Shown piece by piece: positions 1 to 5,410 of a DNA stretch of 5,622 bases (position 1 is its first letter; every line of letters starts with the position of its first letter). Both the position numbers and the translations under genes were made by a program. A model generated the notes under the pieces. It had not been told where the DNA came from. It saw only the letters and a list, made by a program, of their open reading frames with translations, and ran no database searches. The stretch spans positions 1-5,622 of the forward strand of contig JAHJRU010000140.1 in NCBI GenBank assembly GCA_018830745.1. The letters run 5' to 3'. Source of the stretch: Chloroflexota bacterium (GTDB lineage Bacteria; Chloroflexota; Dehalococcoidia; Dehalococcoidales; JAHJRU01).

Positions 1-44
1 CCCGTATGTGGAACCAAGATGTTCAGGATAGGAAAAGGCTAGAC

Positions 45-1442
45 TTAACCATTCTCACTGGCAAAGTTGGCTGGGTATCCTTTCTGCGGATACCCAGCCT
101 TTTTATGGCTGGCTTCAGGGTTATATGCCGGTCTCTCTCCAGGCTGGTTTAGCCGGTCTTTCCATGGGGAGGCAAATCTCAGCTTGGGCCAATGTGGTCT
201 GGTGGCTCTTTTCATGCCCGGTGAGAAAATCCAGCCATAGAAATCTAATAATTTGGTCCGGTCAAGGAATAAGATAAGCAGGGATGTTATCACTATGCTG
301 AGTAATATTACGGCATAGGTTACATTCTGAATCAGTTCCCCACCGGCAACCCCCTGCTGGAGAGGGATGGAAGCCAGAACTGCCGCCGCCAGACCTTTTG
401 GTATCATAATGGCCATAACCGAAGCGTCTTTAATCGGGATCGAATTACTTACGGTGGCTTTGACGGCTGGTATGCGGATAATGAAAGTCAGGATAGTAAG
501 TATCAATGCCAGCAAGATTAGCCACCAGCTGGTTAGCTCAAGGGATATTCCCAGATAGATGAAAAAGAAGGTCTTGAGCAGGAAGGCAACCTCGCTGAAA
601 AAGACCCGCTCCGTAGCGGTAAGACCGGTAGGCTCATCCGGTATGGGCTTTTTAAAAACGGGAAACCGGATTGATTCCACATTGCCTATGGTGATGCCGA
701 AGGCTAAGGCAGCGATGGGACCGCTAAAACCCAGCACCTGGACAATGCCAAAGATGATAAAGACAAAGGCTGGGGTGGTAAACATGGCATTTCTGATGGC
801 GTGTATTCTGTTGAGCAGCTTGGCCCATATAAAGGCTCCGGTGATGCCGAACACCGTGCCGACCAGGAAGGAAGCAATAAGGTTGCCGGTGATGGTTGCC
901 AATTGAAACTCTCCCAGTTGGTAGGCGGCAACGAGGGCGATGGTAATGACAATGCTTAGGACGTCATTCACTGATGATTCAACCGATAGAATGGTCTGGG
1001 TTTCTTTGCGTAGCTTTAGCTGTTGAACCAGAGGAATGACTATCATCTCGGATATGGAGCTAACTATAGCGCCTAATATCAGGGCGGGGATTAAACCAAT
1101 ATCGGTGAGCCAGTAGGTGACCCCAGCCACGGCGGCCATAGTCAGGAAAAAACTAATATTAGCCAACGCCAGCGCACCACCTACCGCCGAGCGCAGGGTA
1201 TTCAGTTCCAGCGCCGTGCCGCTTTCAAACAGGATGATAATCAGGGTGATGGTGGTTAGCACCGGTCCCACGGCACCAAACTGGGCCGGAGTGATCACAC
1301 CGAAGGCAGGGCCAAGGCCGACGCCAATTAGAATCAAAAAAAGGACATCGGGGATTCTGGTGCGACTGAAAAGGGCGGTGAAGAGATGGGCCAGAAAAAC
1401 CAGAATGCCAACGAAGGCTATCACCGGAGCAATGTCTTGCAT
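45..1442 (-). CDS. CPA1-type Na+(K+)/H+ antiporter, integral membrane protein
   Basis: Predicted to exchange protons for Na+ or K+ across the cytoplasmic membrane. The 465-residue protein is almost wholly hydrophobic from residue 4 to about 393, enough for 12-13 membrane segments. Family signatures are LFESGTALEL (about 71-80), the ion-binding motif ESSVND (155-160, Asn159-Asp160), which points to CPA1 and not the Asp-Asp CPA2 type, a late basic motif IRIPAVK, and PKGLAAAVLASIP in a late helix. The helix position that usually reads Thr-Asp-Pro is Ile-Ser-Glu (130-132). A basic, proline-rich cytoplasmic tail of about 70 residues ends the protein and includes AGYPQKGYPA, encoded by a DNA palindrome. 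I chose the ATG at 1442 because AGAGGA lies 5 nt before it; the reading frame extends 7 codons further to a TTG at 1463 with no good ribosome site. A 296-bp gap separates it from the hydrolase gene upstream, so it is probably transcribed separately. Family call is firm; ion preference is unknown. Confidence 0.9.
   Translation of the reverse strand: MQDIAPVIAFVGILVFLAHLFTALFSRTRIPDVLFLILIGVGLGPAFGVITPAQFGAVGPVLTTITLIIILFESGTALELNTLRSAVGGALALANISFFLTMAAVAGVTYWLTDIGLIPALILGAIVSSISEMIVIPLVQQLKLRKETQTILSVESSVNDVLSIVITIALVAAYQLGEFQLATITGNLIASFLVGTVFGITGAFIWAKLLNRIHAIRNAMFTTPAFVFIIFGIVQVLGFSGPIAALAFGITIGNVESIRFPVFKKPIPDEPTGLTATERVFFSEVAFLLKTFFFIYLGISLELTSWWLILLALILTILTFIIRIPAVKATVSNSIPIKDASVMAIMIPKGLAAAVLASIPLQQGVAGGELIQNVTYAVILLSIVITSLLILFLDRTKLLDFYGWIFSPGMKRATRPHWPKLRFASPWKDRLNQPGERPAYNPEASHKKAGYPQKGYPANFASENG
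69..104 (+). terminator. Rho-independent terminator on the plus strand, inside the antiporter 3' end
   Basis: GGCTGGGTATCC (69-80) pairs perfectly with 88-99 over 12 bp around a 7-nt loop, and five T residues follow (100-104). This is a textbook intrinsic terminator for plus-strand transcripts. Read on the minus strand the hairpin has an A-tract before it and no U-tract after it, so it would not end the antiporter transcript. Within the antiporter gene it encodes AGYPQKGYPA. It would serve a plus-strand gene ending at or near the left edge. Confidence 0.65.
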
Positions 1443-1447
1443 ATATT

Positions 1448-1453
1448 TCCTCT
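1448..1453 (-). promoter_or_regulatory. Ribosome binding site of the antiporter gene
   Basis: AGAGGA on the minus strand, 5 nt before the ATG at 1442. It decides the start in favour of this ATG over the in-frame TTG at 1463. Confidence 0.7.
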
Positions 1454-1488
1454 GTTCAGGCAATAATTATTATTAGCGGTTAGCCCCT

Positions 1489-1518
1489 AGTTTTGCCCGA
1501 ATGGCAGCCTGTTGTCAA
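1489..1518 (-). promoter_or_regulatory. Possible sigma70-type promoter for the antiporter gene
   Basis: A perfect -35 hexamer TTGACA lies at 1518-1513 on the minus strand. The best -10 candidate is AAAACT at 1494-1489 with an 18-bp spacer, which matches only 3 of 6 consensus bases. Transcription would start about 40 bp before the antiporter ATG. The perfect -35 and the long upstream gap support a separate promoter; the poor -10 keeps this tentative. Confidence 0.3.
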
Positions 1519-1525
1519 TAGTTTG

Positions 1526-1537
1526 AGGAGTTTGGCT
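1526..1537. repeat. 12-bp direct repeat, left copy
   Basis: AGGAGTTTGGCT occurs here and again, identical and in the same orientation, at 1714-1725. The two copies bracket the palindromic repeat at 1563-1668, with 25 and 45 bp between copy and palindrome. An exact 12-mer recurring within 300 bp is unlikely by chance. It could be a relic of an insertion or duplication. Confidence 0.55.
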
Positions 1538-1562
1538 CTGCTAATGCATGGTTGTTCAAAAA

Positions 1563-1668
1563 CGTCATTGCGAGAAGTCCCGGTGTAATCGGGACGACGA
1601 AGCAATCTCTGGGGATAGCTGATAAAGTTAGAGATTGCTTCCCCCGACTGTGTCGGGTCGCAATGACG
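1563..1668. repeat. 106-bp cloverleaf-like palindromic intergenic repeat (REP/MITE-like)
   Basis: An imperfect palindrome with four nested stems, all perfect. The outer stem pairs 1563-1573 (CGTCATTGCGA) with 1658-1668 over 11 bp. Arm A pairs 1577-1582 with 1590-1595 (6 bp, 7-nt loop). The central arm pairs 1599-1610 (GAAGCAATCTCT) with 1630-1641 over 12 bp, with a 19-nt loop. Arm B pairs 1643-1648 with 1652-1657 (6 bp, 3-nt loop). The blocks TCATTGCGA and GAAGCAATCT are, as I recall, shared by a dispersed intergenic repeat seen in many bacterial genomes. It encodes no protein that I can support. It lies between the hydrolase and antiporter genes, where its structure could protect the 3' end of the operon transcript or end transcription, though no U-tract follows on either strand. 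No target duplication sits directly against the ends. Confidence 0.85.
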
Positions 1669-1713
1669 ACTAATGGCTTGCTTTTAATTCGCCAACTAAG
1701 ATTGAGTAATATC

Positions 1714-1725
1714 AGGAGTTTGGCT
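1714..1725. repeat. 12-bp direct repeat, right copy
   Basis: Second identical copy of AGGAGTTTGGCT (first at 1526-1537), 14 bp beyond the stop codon of the hydrolase gene on the minus strand. The rest of the 1443-1738 gap holds only the palindrome and the possible antiporter promoter. Confidence 0.55.
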
Positions 1726-1738
1726 ATTTTATTATTCG

Positions 1739-2350
1739 TTAGGAAATATCTATGAGGTCCGAGCGTGAGAGGAAAACATTGGGGTAAGGTCGCTCCTCCG
1801 AGTACTGTCCCAGAGCACGGTCCCGGCCTTCTTCGGAGATGTAATAGACGCAGTCCACCGGCACCACTGTCCAGTAGTTCCTCAGGTAAAATCCCATCAC
1901 CGTGTGGTAAACGCATACGTTGATGGCTCCACCGGTGACCACGGCGTAGCATTTGGTGGGGTCGGGCACCAGCTTTTCCAGCACCTCGTCCAGGTCCTTG
2001 CGGTAGAACGGGTCATGGGAGAACTTCTGGACGACAGTATCCCCCTCATGTGGCTTAAGCTCGTCGACTATCTCTGATGCCCAGGTGCCTATCTCAAGAT
2101 GCGGCTGGCGACCGAAAACGGTGAACTCCGGCTCCTTGAGGGTGCGCACCGACTGAATGTAGATAATGGGGATGCCGGCGGCGCGGGCTTGGTCAGCCAG
2201 TCCCTGGACGGCGGAGATGACGCCCGGTATAATTTTGGCGCTAACCGCAGAGCCCAGTTTGCCCCCGGGCTTGGCGAATTCGTTCTGTATATCCACTATA
2301 ATGAGGATGGCGTTTTGTTTATTGAGGCTGAAGTTCTGTAACGGTTTCAT
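1739..2350 (-). CDS. Isochorismatase-family cysteine hydrolase (amidohydrolase-like)
   Basis: A soluble 203-residue enzyme of the isochorismatase-like fold, the family of nicotinamidase, N-carbamoylsarcosine amidase, ureidoacrylate amidohydrolase and maleamate amidase. The expected catalytic triad is complete: Asp20 in VDIQNEF, Lys109 in VQKFSHDPF and nucleophile Cys146 in GGAINVC. Further family marks are GTWASEI (88-94) and the Gly-Ala pair just before the Cys strand, which forms the cis-peptide oxyanion region. Length is normal. I start it at the ATG at 2350 because GGAGGA lies 4 nt upstream; an ATG 4 codons earlier (2362) overlaps that ribosome site and is unlikely. It begins 32 bp after the FAD oxidase gene, as the last gene of the apparent operon. 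The intact triad argues for hydrolysis of a C-N bond such as an amide, carbamoyl or ureido group, but the substrate cannot be told, and a true isochorismatase is not indicated by context. Confidence 0.9.
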   Translation of the reverse strand: MKPLQNFSLNKQNAILIIVDIQNEFAKPGGKLGSAVSAKIIPGVISAVQGLADQARAAGIPIIYIQSVRTLKEPEFTVFGRQPHLEIGTWASEIVDELKPHEGDTVVQKFSHDPFYRKDLDEVLEKLVPDPTKCYAVVTGGAINVCVYHTVMGFYLRNYWTVVPVDCVYYISEEGRDRALGQYSEERPYPNVFLSRSDLIDIS

Positions 2351-2354
2351 TCTG

Positions 2355-2360
2355 TCCTCC
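2355..2360 (-). promoter_or_regulatory. Ribosome binding site of the hydrolase gene
   Basis: GGAGGA on the minus strand, 4 nt before the ATG at 2350. The upstream in-frame ATG at 2362-2360 shares its G with this site, so it is unlikely to be used. Confidence 0.75.
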
Positions 2361-2382
2361 ATTTATTATCATTAGGTTGCCT

Positions 2383-4074
2383 TTACTGTCCTCGCCACTT
2401 ACCGGCTTGCACCCTTTTCACCGTCTCCTTGAACTCGTCGGTTATTACGCCCGGCATAATCTCTGCCAGCTTATCACCCAGGTAGGGGAACCCGGCGGCG
2501 GCCAGTCCCTGGGGATTGAATTCCTTCTGAAACCTTTCAACCCAGGCAGGGGTATTAAACCGGGCGGCATCCGAGGTATAGCTGCAGCCGATGGTGGTGC
2601 TGAAAACGCTGGGGAAGCCAGTGGTGGTCTCAATTAAAGGCATCACTGATTCCTGAAACTCCTGTGACCGAAACATTATACCACGGTCAAACAGGGGGTT
2701 TTGCGGGTCCAGCTTACGGGAATCGCTGAAGGCATCTGTCTCAGCGTAGCCCTGGCGCCCCTGGTCCAGAGGCATATACCAGGGAACCTCATGGTGCTGG
2801 TCCATAGCATCGGCTAAATAGCCCTCTTCCCATCGCCGGCGAAATTCATCACCTGTCTTGATAGCGCATCGCAAACTGGCGGCGCCGATAGTGAGTGAGG
2901 CGAAGTATCCGGTCATCATCCATACATCGGGGCTATTGGATAACATGAAGCAGGATTCATCGGTTTGCTTTGCCTGCCGCAGCTTGCCGCCGTTCTCCTC
3001 CACGATATCAGTCAATACCCTCTCTTCATACTCCAGCTGTTTTGGAGAGGCATACCCGATAATCATGACGCGGGCGACGTGCATGCTGGCTGTCTTTTCA
3101 CGCGTCATCTGGCCCCACGAATCCCAGAACAACCTTCGGTATTCTTCACTCCCATGGCACTTGGCAATGTCCCGCCAGAAAACGGAGACCCGGTTTACGT
3201 AGGCGGTGATCTGGGCTTCCCCGATATCGCGCATTGTCTGTTGCAGGGCTTCCTCGGTAGGGAAGCTGACGCCGTAAAACCGTATTCTGTCAGGCGGCAG
3301 TTTGACGCAGCTATCTCCGCCTATGCCATCCGGTTCAAGCCTCTCCGGCTGGAAGGGGTATAACTTAAGCGCCATCTTGGTTACAATGCCCATACTCCCT
3401 GCCCAGGCAGAGTATCCCTTCACCAGGCCTACCAGGCCGGGCCCCAGGCCGCCGCGCCAGTACCCGCTGTCATCTCCATTAACCAGGGAGCCCATCCTGA
3501 CTATCTCCCCCTCCGGGGTAACCCATTCCAGGCCGTTCATACGCCGTGTTGATGAGGCCGTTATGCGATAGCACAGCGAGCCTATGCCGGCGGTGATCTG
3601 ATTTCCCAGGACACTTGTCCCGCCGCCCGCTCCGGGAACCATAGTGTACATATCCCTTTTCATGGCTTCCGCTTGCAGATGGGCGTATATTACCCCCGGT
3701 TCGACCAGGGCATACATGTTCTTTTCATCGATGGCGAGCTTGTCCATGCGCTTGAGGTCGATGCACAGGAAGTCATCGCGGAGGTTGCCCGAGGCGATGG
3801 GGAGCCAGCCGAAGGCGCTCCCGCAGAAATAGGGGATTTCATAGCGGTTGCATACCTTGATTATTCCAGCCACCTCTTCGGTGCTCCCGGGCAGAACCAC
3901 GCATACTGGTCGGCGGGAAATATTCTGCCACCAGTATATTTCCATGTAACAGCCGCGGCCGGTATAAGCCTGGCATTCTGCCGGGTTGGCGGTGACATAC
4001 TTGGCACCGACGATAGCTTCCAGCTCTTGATAGGCTTCCCCAGATATGGATTTCTCGGTTTTGGCGCTACTCAT
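2383..4074 (-). CDS. FAD-linked oxidase/dehydrogenase, PCMH-type (VAO/4-cresol dehydrogenase-like)
   Basis: A 563-residue flavoprotein predicted to oxidise an organic substrate (hydroxy acid, alcohol or phenolic) and pass electrons on, most likely to the Fe-S protein encoded just upstream. The PCMH-type FAD-binding domain spans about 54-240: RRPVCVVLPGSTEEVAGIIK (54-73), a pyrophosphate-binding stretch IPYFCGSAFG (80-89), VEPGVIYAHLQ (124-134), VPGAGGGTSVLGN (146-158) and GPGLVGLVKGYSAWAGSMGI (211-230) before IVT and LYP. The remainder is the substrate-binding cap and the FAD-oxidase C-terminal domain. The usual C-terminal Asp-Pro-x-Gly-x-x-Asn-Pro-Gly appears as FNPQGLAAAGFPY (519-531), so Asn-Pro-Gly is lost, followed by a further 32 residues. 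The ATG at 4074 is preceded by GGGGG at 7 nt, a weak ribosome site, and begins 19 bp after the Fe-S gene stop, so translation may be coupled. No signal peptide is seen, so it is cytoplasmic. Covalent FAD attachment cannot be judged. Substrate unknown. Confidence 0.88.
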   Translation of the reverse strand: MSSAKTEKSISGEAYQELEAIVGAKYVTANPAECQAYTGRGCYMEIYWWQNISRRPVCVVLPGSTEEVAGIIKVCNRYEIPYFCGSAFGWLPIASGNLRDDFLCIDLKRMDKLAIDEKNMYALVEPGVIYAHLQAEAMKRDMYTMVPGAGGGTSVLGNQITAGIGSLCYRITASSTRRMNGLEWVTPEGEIVRMGSLVNGDDSGYWRGGLGPGLVGLVKGYSAWAGSMGIVTKMALKLYPFQPERLEPDGIGGDSCVKLPPDRIRFYGVSFPTEEALQQTMRDIGEAQITAYVNRVSVFWRDIAKCHGSEEYRRLFWDSWGQMTREKTASMHVARVMIIGYASPKQLEYEERVLTDIVEENGGKLRQAKQTDESCFMLSNSPDVWMMTGYFASLTIGAASLRCAIKTGDEFRRRWEEGYLADAMDQHHEVPWYMPLDQGRQGYAETDAFSDSRKLDPQNPLFDRGIMFRSQEFQESVMPLIETTTGFPSVFSTTIGCSYTSDAARFNTPAWVERFQKEFNPQGLAAAGFPYLGDKLAEIMPGVITDEFKETVKRVQAGKWRGQ

Positions 4075-4093
4075 AGTAAAACCCCCATTGGCA

Positions 4094-5386
4094 TCACTTA
4101 CCTATAGCCCGGACAATTAAATCCGTAATATCATATACTGCCATGCCGTCGCCAGCCACCTCCCGGAAGATTTCCTCACAGGCAGGGCAGGCAGTCACCA
4201 CGGCTTGCGCACCCACTGCCTTTGCTTCCCGCAGTCTTTCGCTGGCGGTCCAGGACGCCATGTCGGGATAAGCTTCCTTCACTCCACCGGCGTTGCCACA
4301 GCACCAGGCGTTTTCGTGGTGGCGGTACATCTCTACCAGCTCGATGCCGGGGATAGCCCGGAGAATATCCCGCGGCGGCTCGTAGACACCGTTGAGACCA
4401 CGGCGGAAAAGGCGGGTTGGCTCCAGCAGTCCCCACTCGCCGCGGACACCCTCCCAGTGAGTCCAGGGCTCACTCATCCGGCCCAGGCGGCACGGGTCAT
4501 GGTAGGTTACCTTCATATTGACCTCGCCAGCGAGCTTGAGGGTGCCTTTCTTAACCCACCGGTCAACCAGCTCCACCAGGTGCACCACCTCAAAGCCGAG
4601 GTCCGAGGTAGAAATTCCCAGGAGCTTGGGGTAGTTCACCTTTACCATTTCATAGCCATCGGCACAGGTGAAAACCACGGTCTCGGCACCGCTTTCCCGC
4701 ATTAGTTTGATGTTCTCCTCCGCCAGTTTCCTGGCTTTCTCCATCTGCCCGGTAGCGAAAATGAAACTGCCGCAGCATGGTTCGTCCTTCATTACCATAA
4801 AGTCTGTCTGCGCCGCTTTCATTATCCTGGCGGCCGCCTGGCTTACCTTGGTATCGCGGAATGATGCCCGGCAGCCGACGAAGTAAAGGAGGCTGGCTTT
4901 CTCCGCCGGTCTGGCGTCTTGCGGTATCCAGTCCCCCCGTTTAGCCTGGTCATCGCCGTAAATATTGGCGGTCTCCTCTATATTCCTGGTCATTTCCTGG
5001 TGCTGCGGTAGCGGCCCATATCCCTTTTCCACCAGCGTGGCTCTTAACGATTCCAGGAGTACCTGTCTTTCGAGGTCAAGGTTGCGCTTACAGCCCAGGT
5101 CGCAGGCACCGCAGAGCATGTCTTTATATACTATATCCCGGAGCTTGGGGTCAGACCAGTCGAGCTTGCCTGTCAGCAGGTCGGCTACTATACGGTTCTT
5201 CCCCTCGGCTCCGTAGGCATCAAACTGTTCGTATTGCCAGGGCGGGCATTTCCAAGAAAAATCCGGTTGCTGCACGTAATTAAAGTCTATCCAGCGGCAT
5301 TGATGGCAACTGCAACACTGTATGGCATCATAGTAGTAATCAGCCAGGTTCAGTCCAAGGGTAAATCGCTTCTGCTCTTGGGGCAT
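4094..5386 (-). CDS. HdrD/GlcF-like (Fe-S)-binding oxidoreductase with two CCG domains
   Basis: A 430-residue electron-transfer protein related to heterodisulfide reductase HdrD/HdrB and glycolate oxidase GlcF. The N-terminal ferredoxin-like part has Cys24, 25, 27, 30, then Cys47-Pro, then Cys92, 95 and 99, enough for two [4Fe-4S] clusters but with unusual spacing: 16 residues between Cys30 and Cys47, and a second group CGACDLGCK with no Cys-Pro. Two CCG domains follow. In the first, Cys172 and PCCG (203-206) are present, but the closing Cys-x-x-Cys is reduced to one Cys (CADGY, 241-245). In the second, DPC (297-299), WCCG (361-364) and CPAC (400-403) are complete and could hold a non-cubane cluster as in HdrB. 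There are no membrane helices. The ATG at 5386 follows AAGGAGG by 5 nt; an in-frame TTG at 5410 abuts the previous stop and is unlikely. It sits between two flavin oxidase genes, 24 and 19 bp away, so it probably carries their electrons to a quinone, flavin or disulfide acceptor. Confidence 0.9.
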   Translation of the reverse strand: MPQEQKRFTLGLNLADYYYDAIQCCSCHQCRWIDFNYVQQPDFSWKCPPWQYEQFDAYGAEGKNRIVADLLTGKLDWSDPKLRDIVYKDMLCGACDLGCKRNLDLERQVLLESLRATLVEKGYGPLPQHQEMTRNIEETANIYGDDQAKRGDWIPQDARPAEKASLLYFVGCRASFRDTKVSQAAARIMKAAQTDFMVMKDEPCCGSFIFATGQMEKARKLAEENIKLMRESGAETVVFTCADGYEMVKVNYPKLLGISTSDLGFEVVHLVELVDRWVKKGTLKLAGEVNMKVTYHDPCRLGRMSEPWTHWEGVRGEWGLLEPTRLFRRGLNGVYEPPRDILRAIPGIELVEMYRHHENAWCCGNAGGVKEAYPDMASWTASERLREAKAVGAQAVVTACPACEEIFREVAGDGMAVYDITDLIVRAIGK

Positions 5387-5391
5387 TCCTT

Positions 5392-5398
5392 CCTCCTT
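5392..5398 (-). promoter_or_regulatory. Ribosome binding site of the Fe-S protein gene
   Basis: AAGGAGG on the minus strand, 5 nt before the ATG at 5386. It is the strongest ribosome site in the window and fixes this ATG as the start in place of the TTG at 5410. Confidence 0.85.
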
Positions 5399-5410
5399 TA
5401 TGGGTACCAA

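Noticed and set aside
1..42. A plus-strand frame open from the left edge to a TAG at 40-42, possibly the end of a convergent gene
   Set aside because: Only 13 codons are visible, another frame also stops nearby (29-31), and no protein family can be recognised. Kept as an inference from the terminator, not listed as a gene.
559..906. A 115-codon plus-strand frame opposite the antiporter
   Set aside because: It is a complement of a well-supported membrane protein gene; its basic, methionine-rich product is what antisense reading of hydrophobic codons gives.
1443..1738. Possible tRNA or small RNA gene because of the cloverleaf fold
   Set aside because: The arms do not match tRNA dimensions, there is no anticodon or T-arm consensus, and the blocks match a dispersed repeat type.
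1552..1755. A plus-strand reading frame of 67 codons across the intergenic palindrome
   Set aside because: It is made largely of the repeat, has no ribosome site, and its product resembles no family I know.
2858..3571. Several overlapping plus-strand reading frames of 89-132 codons opposite the FAD oxidase
   Set aside because: They lie antisense to a gene with clear FAD-domain motifs, have no ribosome sites and encode low-quality proteins.
4827..4840. NotI-like GC palindromes (also near 5566-5577)
   Set aside because: They fall within alanine-rich coding stretches and need no other explanation.
5384..5410. TTG start at 5410 for the Fe-S protein
   Set aside because: It would read through a strong AAGGAGG site placed ideally for the ATG at 5386.
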